Positions 46,581 through 58,080 are shown, counted from the stretch's first letter. The stretch is 64,000 bases of DNA from Chimonanthus salicifolius (GCA_013350335.1 CM023535.1:38500069-38564068), one strand, 5' to 3'. The notes: generated by a model not told the origin, from the letters alone. Made by a program: numbers and translations.

Positions 46581-48010
46581 TAGGGCTCCGTACCCTCAGA
46601 GGCTCATCACCAAGCAAGGGGTACCTTATGGTGACATATTAGAGGTCTTCAAAAATGTCAATATCAACATTCCTCTACTAGATGCCATCAATCAGATACC
46701 CTCGTACGCTAAGTTTCTTGAAGACCTCTGTACGGCAAAACGAAGAACTAATGTTCCCGTAAAGGCATTTCTACCAGAAAATGCAAGTGCTCTCCTCCAA
46801 CAACCGTTCCCAATTAAACATAAGGACCCTGGGTGCCCAACCATTGCATGCACCATTGGTACATATGAAGTTGATAGGGCCTTATTAGATTTGGGAGATA
46901 GTGTTAGCCTACTGCCATACTCCGTTTATGAGCAGTTGGGGCTGGGAGAGCTTAAGCCCACTCCCATCACACTACAGTTAGCTGATCGCACTGTAAAAAT
47001 TCCAAGGGGTGTGATAGAAGACATTCTGGTGAAAGTAGACAAATTCTACTTTCCGATCGATTTTGTTATGCTGGATACACAACCTGTTCAGAACGAAAGT
47101 GGGCACATTCCGGTTATTTTAGGATGACCATTTTTTGCCACTGCGAAAGCTGTTATCAATTACCAAAATGGTATGCTTAAGTTGTCATTTGGAGATCTGA
47201 CGACAGAACTCAATGTGTTTGGCCTATGTCGACAACCTTTTTGCACAGACGATCTGTGCGAGGTTAACATGATCCAGAGTTCTGTCCAAGAGTTCTTCCT
47301 TTACTTCATTTGTGATGACCCATTTGAGAAGACTCTGTCCACTTTTGGTACAGACTTCAATGAAGATGGTAAACAAGAAGTGAACGAAATATTTGACGCA
47401 TCTCCATATGTGCAAAAGTTCTCCAAATTTGAACCTCTCCCTATTAGTCAATCTGTACTGATCCCCTCTATCGAGAAGCCACCAAAGTTAGAGCTCAAGC
47501 CACTTTCTGAGACATTGAAATATTCTTATCTTGGACCATCAGAAACTTTACCTGTGATCATAGCTTCCGATTTAACTTCTGAGCAGGAGTCTAAACTCCT
47601 TGCTATTTTAAGAGATCAATGTGAAACTATTGGATGGTCCATTGCCGATCTCAAAGGAATTAGCCCATCTGTGGTCATGCATAAAATTCACTTGGAAGAA
47701 AATTCCAAGACATCTAGAGAACCACAGAGACAGTTAAATCTGGCGATGCAGGATGTGGTACGAGCTGAGATTTTAAAACTTCTCACAACGGGTATTATCT
47801 ACCCGATCTCTGATAGTAAATGGGTGAGTCCGATACAGGTTGTACCTAAGAAATCGGGTGTTACGGTAGTAAAAAATCAGGATAATGAGTTGGTGCCAAC
47901 CCGCATCCAAACGGGTTGGAGAGTTTGCATTGACTACCGTAAGCTTAACACTATCACTCGAAAGGACCATTTTCCTCTTCCGTTCATCGATCAGATGCTT
48001 GAGCGGTTAG
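46581..48010 (+). pseudogene. pol: Protease and RT start of the Athila-like element, interrupted
   Basis: The frame continues from gag. Protease shows ALLDLGDSVSLLPYSVYEQLGLG (Asp codon 46888; the usual Ala after Gly is Asp here). A TGA at 47125 replaces the Arg codon of the LGRPF motif. The PR-RT linker and RT start follow (IIASDLTSEQE, CIDYRKLNTITRKDHFPLPFIDQMLERL). Element C interrupts the RT at 48010, before its catalytic Asp residues. The five bases before the insertion are GTTAG. Confidence 0.9.
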
Positions 48011-49345
48011 TGTAACGCCCCGCCTTTTTCACCCTTCCGAAAATCAGAGTCTGAAAATTTCTTTTGAAAGAAGCATAGAGTGAACGAGAGTGGGAGCGCC
48101 ACGAAGCGAGCTAAGTCCGGACTATCCAAGTCTGACCCTTAACTGGCCACCCATGTGTGCATGGGCTAAACCCATGATAAATAATCCACACATGGAACTA
48201 AGTAAAACTTGCGGAATAGACATAACTGATTGTGGAATAAGTCAAATATGCGGAATTATAATCAATACTCAGACTGCTCCATTATCAGATAGCAAAGTAC
48301 AAGTCAAGTTTACTTTAACATAATAACCTCATTAGACTATTCACAAACTTAGCATTTGTCCACAATAACTTAATTCATATATCCAACATCAAGACTATAA
48401 TTCAAACCATAGCAAAGATACTAGCTATTACAAGTCCATAAACGAAATCCAAATAACAGTAAATTATAAAAATCATTCCAACATCAAGCTCTTAAGCTTG
48501 GCTCCCCTCTTGGTTATCGTCCTTCTCTTTCCCCTTCCTTGTTCCTGCATTTTCCTCTAAGGATAGAATTAGGGCGTTAGATCAACGTGCCTAGTAGGTT
48601 TTCCGATCAGGGCTATCACATGGTTAGCATATAAAACATGCATATATATCATAGTACATGATTATCAATAAAACATCGGAAAACAATGTTATGTATGTAA
48701 GTGCTTATGTAATGAGCCCCACCCCATCACACATACATAGCCTTCACTTGACGGAACTCTCACCGCCAAGGTAAATCACAATTAACTTTCATTTCGGACT
48801 CACAGTATTCTTTCATTGGGACTCACAAGATAAGGTAATCCACAGTAATCCTCGTTACCTGTGGAAAGACATTTCATCATTGAGTTGTTTCACAGTATTC
48901 TTTCATTGGGACTCACATGATAAGGTAATCCACAGTAATCCTCGTTACCTGTGGAAAGACACTTCATCATTGAGTTGTTTCACGGTGTTTTTTCCTTGGG
49001 ACTCTCAAGTCAAGGTAAACCATAATCATCACCCCATGCCATGCACTGAGATGTCAATGTACATCTATGTCATTTGTAAATACATATCTCATCATTCAAA
49101 ACCATATTTGAAACATAATATCAAATACAACATATCTCATAAAAACATAATAAAACCAAATCATAATTGTGGTTACAAGTAGGTAGGAAACCTACTAAAG
49201 ATTCACTTCAGTATTTGATCTTTCTTTCGCGTCACCCGGTCACGACTCGCACGTCGTTCAACTTCCGCTACCTTGACCATATAACAATCAGTAAATCATA
49301 CTATCTTTTACTTATTCATTCACATCTAAGACCCAACCATATCAT

Positions 49346-50502
49346 GTGGGGTTCTGCCATGCCCATGGCCGAACATCATCAACTTAGAATATAATCTCCT
49401 TTTCCATTTAACCAATTCTTTCATGACCTTTCTCTATCCATCATCATCCTTATTTACAGCTTTGCCACTAGGCTAAACCATATCAAAACAATTGTCATTT
49501 TATGGGGTTCGGCCCTATACCTGGCCGAACCTTGTATTCCCACTTTTCCATCATCAAATGGTTCTCCATTAAAATACTTCAAACCCTTTATGAAATCATG
49601 GAAACAATAACAAACCCAACCCATAAACTTAGTCCATTTATCCCAAAAACAGCCCCATGGGGTTCGGCCATGCACATGGCCGAACCCTATGGTTCCCTTG
49701 ATTTAATTGGTCCATCCTCTTCCCATGATTTGAATCAGTAACTTAACCCTAACATTGACATGGTTCAGCCCTATATTGGCCAACCAATAACAGCAAGTTA
49801 ATCTTCATCAAAACACATAAAACACCATAATTTATATGGTTTTTAACTCACCAAAATCATCAAATACCATCATGGGGTTCAGCCATCCAAGGTGGCTGAA
49901 CCCTATGTCCATGTTTTGGTCCTCTTAAGCATGTTTTAAGTGTCATTTACACATATAAAAAATCAGTATAATGTTACCATGTTTTTACCCTTCAAAACCA
50001 TCCAAATAAGTTCATCACTTTGTCCAAATGACCATAACACTTCATGGGATTCAGCCATCCAAGATGGCCGATCCCAATGGTCCATTTCATCAATTTTAAT
50101 CCATGATTTAGACCCATGATACCTTCAGTCCTTGATGTCATTCAAGTCCATGTTTTTAACCCTCTTTAAAACATGCATTTGAGTCTTCATGAAACATCAA
50201 AAACAATCCACCAACTTCATGGTTTATATGTTTCAAAAACATCAAAACCAAACAATCACTTGCATGGGGTTCGGCCCTCCATGGTGGCCGAACTCTATGA
50301 CCTTTGGTTTTGAATTTCTTAATCATTCATCTAGGTCTAAATCAAACTTCCATATTTACGTTTTAACCTTTTTAAAACATACACTTTAAATCTAATAAAA
50401 CATCTAAAAACAGACCCATACTTGTATGGTTTTAAATTCCAAAAACCATCCAAATCAAATCCACATTTTTCATGGGGTTCGGCCAACCCAGCTGGCGAAC
50501 CC
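49346..50502. repeat. Palindrome array of element C 3' LTR, eight copies
   Basis: Copies lie near 49347, 49504, 49659, 49762 (half), 49874, 50044, 50264 and 50473. The 49874 copy has both arms changed in step (TTCAGCCA and TGGCTGAA). Confidence 0.85.
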
Positions 50503-50640
50503 AATGGAATATTTTCTTATCCTTTTAAGCCATCTAATACCAGATTTAGACCTATGACAAATTCGGCCATACATGACCAAATTATGTCATCCAAATTTTA
50601 TAACTTCAAGCTCTTTATTAAAACAAACACTTAAGTAAAA

Positions 50641-50800
50641 ACTTACCAGACTTCCTTGCTTTTAATCTTTACTTCCAATCCTTCTTTGCCTTCTTTCCTT
50701 TGCTGTTTATGCTTGATTAACTGATGCCAAAACCTCTGCTGTTCAGCCAAGAAAAAAGAACTTGAAGAGAGGGAGAGAGAGATGGGAATTTCTTGGATTT
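50641..50800 (-). promoter_or_regulatory. Predicted leader exon with splice donor, element C LTR
   Basis: On the minus strand, a patch rich in TCTCTCCC (plus-strand GGGAGAGAGAG near 50772) and a purine-rich stretch end GGAAGTCTG then GTAAGT (50646-50641). Confidence 0.4.
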
Positions 50801-51894
50801 TCAATGTGAAAATCGGCCAAGAAAGGTAACCTTTTCCTTTTGTAGTTTCAGTCCCATCTTCCATTCATTTCCCTCATTTAATCTTGCCAAAACCGATGGG
50901 GTATTGGGTGTCATTCAAGACACCCCTTCACCCAAACGGTGCAACCTTTCATTTCAGCCCATGCATCTCATGAGATGAGATGCATGCCGTCCAAGCTTGG
51001 TGTCCCTTGGCTTTGCCAAGGCACCTCTTCACTCTCGACGGCTGGGATTGATTCTCCAAGAGTTATGTGTGATTAACAATACCTTTCCACTTCCTCTTGA
51101 CTCACTTAACTCATGATATTCTTATCCTAAACCCAACTCATCCAACTCATCACATTTAATGCACCAAGTTTGAGTCAACTCTTTTCTTAAATCAAACTCA
51201 CTCCAAATCAATCCAACTCAAGCTGAACTAACTCACACTTGAGCTCATCTGAGGGCCCACACGGTCATCTGTGGTTAACTTGGTCATCCCGACCCATTGG
51301 GTCCCCAATCAGCCCCTTGACCCGTTTTGACAACATGACCCATTTATGGGCTGATTTTGCCATTTTTAAATAGTTTTCACTTGTGCATCAAGCCTACCCA
51401 TTTTTGCTCCACTTGATTTCCAATCAATTCAGCTTAACCCCATTTAAATTGAGCTCACCCAATGGTCAAATAATCCATTATGACCCATTGGGTCCCAATT
51501 GGGTCCTTTGACCCAATTAGCCATTTTGACCCAATGTGATGTTCATTACCCATCCAATCAAATTTGACATTTATAATATGCTCGTAGGGTATTCATTAAT
51601 GGGCCCCACTATTTCCTTATTTAGAATCACATTTATTGAATTCACCAATCCAGGGGCATTTTCGTAATTATTCCAATCATTGAGAATTCTTTGACCCAAT
51701 TAACCATTTTGACCCAATTTGATGTACATTACCCATCCATTATAATTTGACCCTTATAATATGTTCATAGGATCTTAGTTTGAGCAATGGGCCCCACTAT
51801 TTTCTTATTTAACATCATAATTAATAAATTTACCAATCCAGGGGCATTTTCGTAATTATCCATTTCATTGAGAAATTGGGGTGTTACATTATAA

Positions 51895-51904
51895 CCCTCT
51901 TTTT
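51895..51904 (-). promoter_or_regulatory. Polypurine tract of element C
   Basis: The minus strand reads AAAAAGAGGG a few bases before the 3' LTR start at 51888. It is identical to that of element B. Confidence 0.88.
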
Positions 51905-51929
51905 AAAATTTTCGTCCCGAAAATCGAGC

Positions 51930-52090
51930 GAAGTAGGGTTCCCAAAGTAAATTACATAAATAATTCGGGGTGAGCTGTTCTCATCTCCGATTCGAGTTCC
52001 CATGTGGCTTCTTCAACTCCATGTCGGTTCCTTACCACTTTTACGAACTGAATCGCTCTATTTGTCAACACCCTATGCTCGGTCTCATGT
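51930..52090 (-). pseudogene. pol: Chromodomain end of element C
   Basis: The minus strand reads RHGVEEATWELESEMRTAHPELF then stop, with a damaged IQFVKV segment before it. All integrase upstream is gone; the neighbouring sequence is the non-coding module shared with A. Confidence 0.8.
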
Positions 52091-52560
52091 TATATCTTTT
52101 TCTCGTGAGCCATTTGTGATCACACGTAGATCAATCTACCATGTTTCACCTTTACCTGTTCTCATGATACTTTCCATACGTACCGGCTCAATACGTTCTT
52201 TTATCCACTCTCTGTGTGAGGTAGCCTGCCAATGCGAGCCTATGCTCAAAGCATTTTCTGATTCCATTTCAACTAGGTTTCTAGTTACACTCTCCTGGAA
52301 CTCCATCGGCTAACTATAGAGTCAGTTGATCAGTCTAACTTGACAGTCGCCCACAGTTTCCCTTTCAAGTTTCACTAGACTCTTATTTTTCCCGTTAAAT
52401 ACATTTCCAAAATTTTACAGATCTTCATTTGCACATATGTCACTATGTGACTAACAAATTTTGTTCCAAAACTTCTACGATATTGAGTACCTCTCAATAC
52501 CAACTTTTCTGGTGATACAAGTCGTAATACGACCAACACCTTTTTCTTAAAACGTGGGAT
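52080..52560 (-). other. Non-coding module shared with element A
   Basis: Collinear with about 36690-37110 of element A (GCCAATGCGAGCCTATGCTC, GAACTCCATCGGCTAACTATAGA and others). No domain is recognised. Confidence 0.7.
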
Positions 52561-52610
52561 GTAAATCGAAACATGTCCCAATCATTAGGTCAATATGTCA
52601 TTTATCCCTG

Positions 52611-52885
52611 TTTAATAATCATCCATGAATATAACCCTCCCATGGGTATAATCCATTCATGGAAATAATTCATCCTTGAGCATCTCTCTGACCATGAGTA
52701 TCATGTATCCTTAGTAACTATCCATGAAATAACCCACCTATGGGTATAATCCATTCATGGAAACCATCCTTCCTTGGTATCACTCTGTCCATGAGTATCA
52801 TTTATGTATGATTAATAACTATCCATGAAATAACCCACCTATGGGTATAATCCATTCATGGAAAGCATTCTTGTTCATAGTTAAT
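52611..52885 (-). repeat. Three tandem repeats of about 100 bp in element C
   Basis: GGGTATAATCCATTCATGGA recurs at 52644, 52742 and 52843, with ATCCATGAA and ACCATGAGTATCAT-type blocks in each unit. Non-coding. Confidence 0.88.
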
Positions 52886-52949
52886 CCAGGCACATCTTTC
52901 ACCAATAATCGTCATCATCTATCTATAGGGAATACTATAGTAAGTGCAG

Positions 52950-53598
52950 TGGGCAACTTGTTGTATTATGGTGCTAGTAACGGATGCGAAGGCATAAGCA
53001 TATGAACTGTAAATTACTGCCATACCTTGAGTTACCGAATGTTCCACTGTCTCTAGAGGAAAAGTCAAAATATTCAGTCGTTCAGATTCTTGTGATTGAG
53101 CTGGTTGAGCCGGAATAAGGAAAAAACCCCTGTAGGGAGGAGATCTTTTGCTCTGTGGACAATCTCTTTTGAAATGGCCCTTCTGACCACATCGGAAACG
53201 GGTACTAGGAGATCTAACATTCTGTAGACGTTCTCTTTTGAAATGGCCTGGTCGGCCATACTCGAAACAGGTACTAGGAGATCTAACATTCTGTGGACGC
53301 TCTCTTTTGAAATGGCCTGGTCGACCACACTAGAAACAGGAACTTCCAGTGAAACCAGTAAAGGCTGAAGATCTCCATAAGTAGGGTCTGAGTCTCTTGC
53401 GAGAGCGACAAGTATTTCTCCCACCCCGACCTTTTTGGTCCTGTGTTTTATTCGGGTTTGTGTCTCCTTTTCCGCTCACGAGTTGTTGTAGAACGGAAGT
53501 GACCACCGCCTGTACTAGGTTCCGTGATTCCGGAGATACTTCAGGAATGTTTGCACCATCTGACCCTCTCCGTTATGTTCTTCTTCCTTTGGAGACAT
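52950..53598 (-). pseudogene. gag: gag remnant of element C with triplicated zinc knuckle
   Basis: The minus-strand start MSPKEEE is at 53598. A short N-terminal part (LVQAVVTSVLQQ, as in D) leads straight into the zinc region, because the capsid domain (GKWWEV...FLEHYFPEEE in B and D) is absent. The knuckle unit is tandemly repeated three times at 69-bp spacing (GAAATGGCC on plus at 53171, 53240 and 53309), each encoding CG(R/Q)xGHFKR-type sequence. Each copy has lost at least one Cys, apart from the 3'-most, which keeps all but the first. A protease stub (TQGMAVIYSSYAYAF) follows without its DSGA motif. Confidence 0.85.
53142..53350 (-). repeat. Three 69-bp tandem units encoding zinc knuckles
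   Basis: The unit is 23 codons, so the expansion kept frame. The middle and 5' units share GTACTAGGAGATCTAACATT and are the most alike, suggesting stepwise duplication. Confidence 0.9.
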
Positions 53599-53739
53599 TT
53601 TTCCTAAGTCATGGAAACATCAGTTGACTTAGCTTCTAAGTGAAGTTTTGTGTTCTTCATAATTTGGGAAAATTACCAAATCAGCACTCTTTGTATTTCT
53701 TTGTTTTTGAGAAAACTTCCTAAATATTGAGTATCATTT

Positions 53740-53895
53740 CCTCAATTTGGGGAAATCCTGGTGTTCTGCTGTTCTCGGGGAAAAACTTCCCTAAGTATTA
53801 TGTATCACTTCTCAGTTTGGGGAAATCTTGATGTTCTCCTGTTCTCGGGAAAAACTTCCCTAAGTATTATGTATCACTTCTCAGTTTGGGGATAT
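53740..53895 (-). repeat. 69-bp repeats in element C leader
   Basis: TTCCCTAAGTATTATGTATC recurs at 53787 and 53856, period 69. Non-coding leader DNA. The same length as the zinc-knuckle repeat is probably coincidence, as the sequences differ. Confidence 0.82.
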
Positions 53896-54209
53896 TGCCA
53901 AATCATCACTCTTTGTTTCTTTTGTTTCTGGGGAAAATCTCTAAATTCCTGTTGTTTGTTTCTCAATGTGGGGATATCGGGGAAATGCATCCTACTTTGC
54001 TATGTTTGACATGTCCAATTATGATGATTGTACTTGCTTTGCTATCTTTCATTGTTGTCCTCAGATTGGTTGTTCAGTCTGAGTCTATCGAAGTAAATTA
54101 ATCCGGCCCCCAGTCAGCGGACTCCGAAGAGTCGGTCAGTTGGGATTCTTATCCGTCAGTGAGACATGAAACCGTCTTAATCTTACGTCGATGATTCAAC
54201 TTCCCGTTT

Positions 54210-54275
54210 CGCTCTGATACCAACTGTAACGTTGGTATCAGTTAAGTTATGAGCTCATGTTCGCTCTGATACCAA
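54210..54275 (-). promoter_or_regulatory. Duplicated primer binding site with inverted copy, element C
   Basis: The true primer site is 54262-54275 (minus TTGGTATCAGAGCG), one base from the 5' LTR at 54277. A second complete site plus the first bases of an LTR (TGTAAC) lies 52 bp away at 54210-54230, followed at once by an inverted primer-site copy. Together they form an 11-bp-arm hairpin, CTGATACCAAC (54214-54224) and GTTGGTATCAG (54231-54241), with loop TGTAAC. Confidence 0.9.
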
Positions 54276-54276
54276 C

Positions 54277-55553
54277 TGTAACGCCCCGCCCTTTTCACCC
54301 TTCCGAAAATCAGAGTCTGAAAATTTCTTTTGAAAGAAACATAGAGTGAACGAGAGCGGGAGCAGCACGACGCGAGCTAAGCCCGGACTATCCAAGTCCG
54401 ACCCTTAACTGGCCACCCATGTGTGCATGGACTAAACCCATGATAAATAATCCACACATGGAACTAAGTAAAACTTGCGGAATAGACATAACTGATTGCG
54501 GAATAAGTCAAATATGCGGAATTATAATCAATACTCAGACTGCTCCATTATCAGATAGCAAAGTACAAGTCAAGTTTACTTTAACATAATAACCTCATTA
54601 GACTATTCTCAAACTTAGCATTTATCCACAATAACTTAATTCATATATCCAACATCAAGACTATAATTCAAACCATAGCAAAGATACTAGCTATTACAAG
54701 TCCATAAACGAAATCCAAATAACAGTAAATTATAAAAATTCCAACATCAAGCTCTTAAGCTTGGCTCCCCTCTTGGTCATCGTCCTTCTCTTTCCCCTTC
54801 CTTGTTCCTACATTTTCCTCTAAAGATAGAATTAGGGCGTTAGATCAACGCGCCCAGTAGGATTTCCGATCAGGCCTACCACATGGTTAGCATATAAAAC
54901 ATGCATATATATCATCGTACATGATTATCAATAAAACATCTGAAAACAATGTTTTGTATGTAAGTGCTTATGTAATGAGCCCCACCCCACCACACATACA
55001 TAGCCATCACTTGACGGAACTCTCACCGTCAAGGTAAATCACAATACACATTCATTTGGGACTCACAGTATTCTTTCATTGGGACTCACAAGATAAGGTA
55101 ATCCACAGTAATCCTCGTTACCTGTGGAAAGGCACTTCATCATTGAGTTGTTTCACAGTATTCTTTCATTGGGACTCACCTGATAAGGTAATCCACAGTA
55201 ATCCTCATTACCTGTGGAAAGACACTTCATCATTGAGTTGTTTCACGGTGTTCTTTCATTGGGACTCTCAAGTCAAGGTAAACCATAATCATTACCCTAT
55301 GCCATGCATGAGATGTCAATGTACATGTATGTCATTTGTAAATACATATCTCATCATTCAAAATCATATTTGAAACATAATATCAAATACAACATATCTC
55401 ATAAAAACATAATAAAACCATAATTGTGGTTACAAGTAGGTAGGAAACCTACTGAAGATTCACTTCAGTATTTGATCTTTCTTTAGCGTCACCCGGTCAC
55501 GACTCGCACGTCGTTCAACTTCCGGTACCTTGACCATATAACAATCAGTAAAT
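54277..55553 (-). mobile_element. Element C 5' LTR, 3' portion, interrupted by D
   Basis: It starts TGTAACGCCCCGCCC at 54277 and follows the 3' LTR (48011-49300) closely, including two 90-bp repeats (about 55060-55270). It is broken at 55553 by element D; the bases before the break are TAAAT. Confidence 0.92.
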
Positions 55554-56725
55554 TGTAACACCCCGCCCTTTTCACTCTAATATTCAGAGTTTATTTTTTT
55601 TTTAAAATATAATAATCATATGATCGGGGCGGAGTTTCACGACGCGAGTTAAATTCGGATCTCTAAATCCGACCCTTAACTGGCCAAGCCCATGTGCATA
55701 TGAACTAAGTTCATAAAACTGATCTGCACATGTACAAATACAACTTGCGGAATTAACTTAGTCTTAAACTAACTGAGGTTATAATAGATCCTAAGACTAA
55801 TCCATTTTTAACTTAAGATAGCAAAGTACAAGATTTATTTTCCAAAATTACCAAATAACCTTAGTCTACCATTCATTCCAACCATCCAAAATAAAGCAAA
55901 CCATAGCATCTACCTAACTACTTATTACATGCCAACATATCTAATTACCAAATTACATTGTCCGAATAAATCAAATAACAAGTCCATAAATAGTCCATTC
56001 AAAGTTCATTCCAAATCATTCAAACCGCCCAAGTTTCCTTGCTTGATCCTCTTCTCGATCTTCAATCTTTGACTTTCCTCCGTCATCCACTAAGGATATA
56101 GATAGGGCGTTAGATCAACGTGCCCAGTAGTGTTTCCGAATAGGGCTACCACATGGTTAGTCAAAAACATGCAAATAGTATAATACCAATACATATGTGA
56201 CAAAATTCCATAAAAACATGCTATGTATGAAATGAACATGTAATGAGTCCCACCCATCACCACTCAACATAGCCATCACTTGAGGGGATTCTCATCGTCA
56301 AGGTAACCCACAGTGGTCTTTCGGACGCCCAGACGGAGTGTGGCCTCCGGATTCCTCCTGATGGGATTCTCATCATCAGGGTACCCCAGAGTGGTCTTTC
56401 GGACGCCCCGACAGAGTGTGGCCTCCGGTTACAACACCATTATCCCATGCAATGCATGAGATGTCTATGCAAACATTACATTTAGAAATATAACTTTACA
56501 TTCACCAAAACTTATCAAAATCAACTTAAAACAGTAAATAGGAGTGTGGTTACAATAAAGGTAGGAAACCTACACAATGTTACTTAGTTTGACCCTTCCT
56601 TTGAACCGTCTCCCGTTCACGACTTGTACTCCGGTCTAGCAATCCCAAAACCTTATTTACATAACAGCAACTTAATCATTTGACCATATGATTCTAATTT
56701 GATCTAAATCCCAAAAATCCACTTT

Positions 56726-57870
56726 GTGGGGTTCGGCCATACCCCATGGCCGAACCTCACCCATTTAAACCTTGGTCACTCTTTTATTTAATTAAAACCA
56801 TCTAAGTGTCCCAAACTTTCAAATGAACCTTGGTAGGGTTCGGCCATACTACATGGCCGAACCTTACCACCTTAGGTTTTGGCTCATAAGTCCATTCTTT
56901 TGATCATTTCATCTTTTCATCCATATTTACGATATCGCCACTATACTAACCCTTTGTTTAATTTTCGTTTAAAAACCAAAGTCCATCAAATAACAATTGG
57001 TGGGGTTCGGCCATTCAACATGGCCGAACCTCACCCTAGAGATTTTACTCCTATGTTTCATCATCCTTCATGTTTAATCACCCTAATACTAAGTCCATAA
57101 TTGACATAAGAATACCATAACTTTATATGGTTTTTATCTCACAAAACCATCAAATACTTTCATGGAAATGTCATACCATTTCATGGGGTTCGGCCAACCC
57201 AATTGGCTGAACCTCATGGCCTATGGTTTAGATCCATTTATCCAATTATAAACTTAGTACTAAGTCCATAGATAAACCTATCTTATTCTTAAATCACAGC
57301 ACATTATGTTTACATAAAATCCATCCTACACTTAACCCAAATAACTATCAAAAACATTCCATGGGGTTAGGCCATACACATGGCCGAACCCCAAGGTTTC
57401 CTTGATGTAAATCTTCTCATCCTACTTACTTATTTTGGCCACAAGATGACCCATTTGACATATATAAAATTTACCATGTTTTGACATGATTTTTGTCCTT
57501 TAAAACATCAAACCTATCCACTCTTATCATGGGGTTCAGCCAACCAAAATGGCCGAACCCAATGATGTATTTTCTTTCCTTTTTAAACAATCTTATTCAA
57601 GATTAAATTCCTTGATGTGTTCGGCCAATCCATAGCCCAACACATGACACTTAAAACCATAATTTTAGAACTTTTCAAAGCATGCAATCAATCTAACTTA
57701 GCATCCAAAAACAGTCCATGATTTTTTTCCAAAAGACCATGCAAATTAACCCATTCTTTTCATGGGGTTCGGCCATCCCAAGTGGCCGAACCCTATAATC
57801 GATTTTTCATCTTAATCATGCACTTCCAACCAATATCTTACCCTTGTTACATTCGGCCATCCAATGGCCG
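56726..57870. repeat. Palindrome array of element D LTR, eight copies
   Basis: Copies lie near 56728, 56835, 57001, 57185, 57361, 57532, 57763 and 57849 (short). In the 57185 copy the inner base pair is swapped (GGCCAA and TTGGC), keeping pairing. Confidence 0.85.
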
Positions 57871-57905
57871 GATCATGATTCTTTATTAAAGATAGTTTAT
57901 CGAAA

Positions 57906-58080
57906 ACCTACTGTTTCCGCGACTCCTCCAATTGATCTTCACTCCGGCTTGTTCCTTCCCTTTTGCTGAACTTGTCTTGATGAAAAGGGATCAATACAAG
58001 GACTGATTAAACAACCAGCTGCTGCTCTTGGTGTTTGAAAAGATAGAGGATGGCAAAGAGAGAGAGATAGGGAGAGTGAA
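57906..58080 (-). promoter_or_regulatory. Predicted leader exon with splice donor, element D LTR
   Basis: The minus strand shows a TCTCTCTC patch (58048-58075), a purine-rich stretch and GGAGGAGTCGCGGAAACA followed by GTAGGT (57911-57906). Confidence 0.38.

Larger units (their letters stand above)
29504..48010 (+). mobile_element. Athila-like Ty3/gypsy element, split by A and cut by C
   Basis: The LTR starts TGATG at 29504 and ends CATCA at 43722, matched short inverted termini. An Asp-tRNA primer site at 43729 follows, then gag and a protease-RT frame to 48010, where element C enters. The remaining pol and 3' LTR must lie right of the window or be lost. CAAAG (29499-29503) is the left target site. 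Removing element A, the 5' LTR is about 2.84 kb. The gag and PR are of the Athila type: GWRVCIDYRKLN in RT, ALLDLGxSVxLLPYSVY in PR. Confidence 0.88.
48011..51888 (-). mobile_element. Element C 3' LTR (beta subfamily)
   Basis: 3878 bp, from TGTAACGCCCCGCC at 48011 to GGGGTGTTACA at 51888. It contains two 90-bp tandem repeats (about 48790-49010), eight palindromes, a leader segment and, near its 5' end, a diverged tandem pair of about 190 bp like that in the beta solo LTR (12164 and 12351). Confidence 0.93.
48011..55553 (-). mobile_element. Element C: non-autonomous chromovirus, right LTR interrupted by D
   Basis: The minus-strand order is 5' LTR (from beyond the D insertion to 54277), primer site 54275-54262, a 2.4-kb internal region, polypurine tract and 3' LTR 51888-48011. 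The internal region has gag pieces, a stub of protease and a chromodomain end; the gag capsid domain, most of protease, RT, RNase H and integrase are missing. It inserted into the Athila-like RT. Its right end lies beyond element D, outside the window, so its target duplication cannot be checked. Confidence 0.9.
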
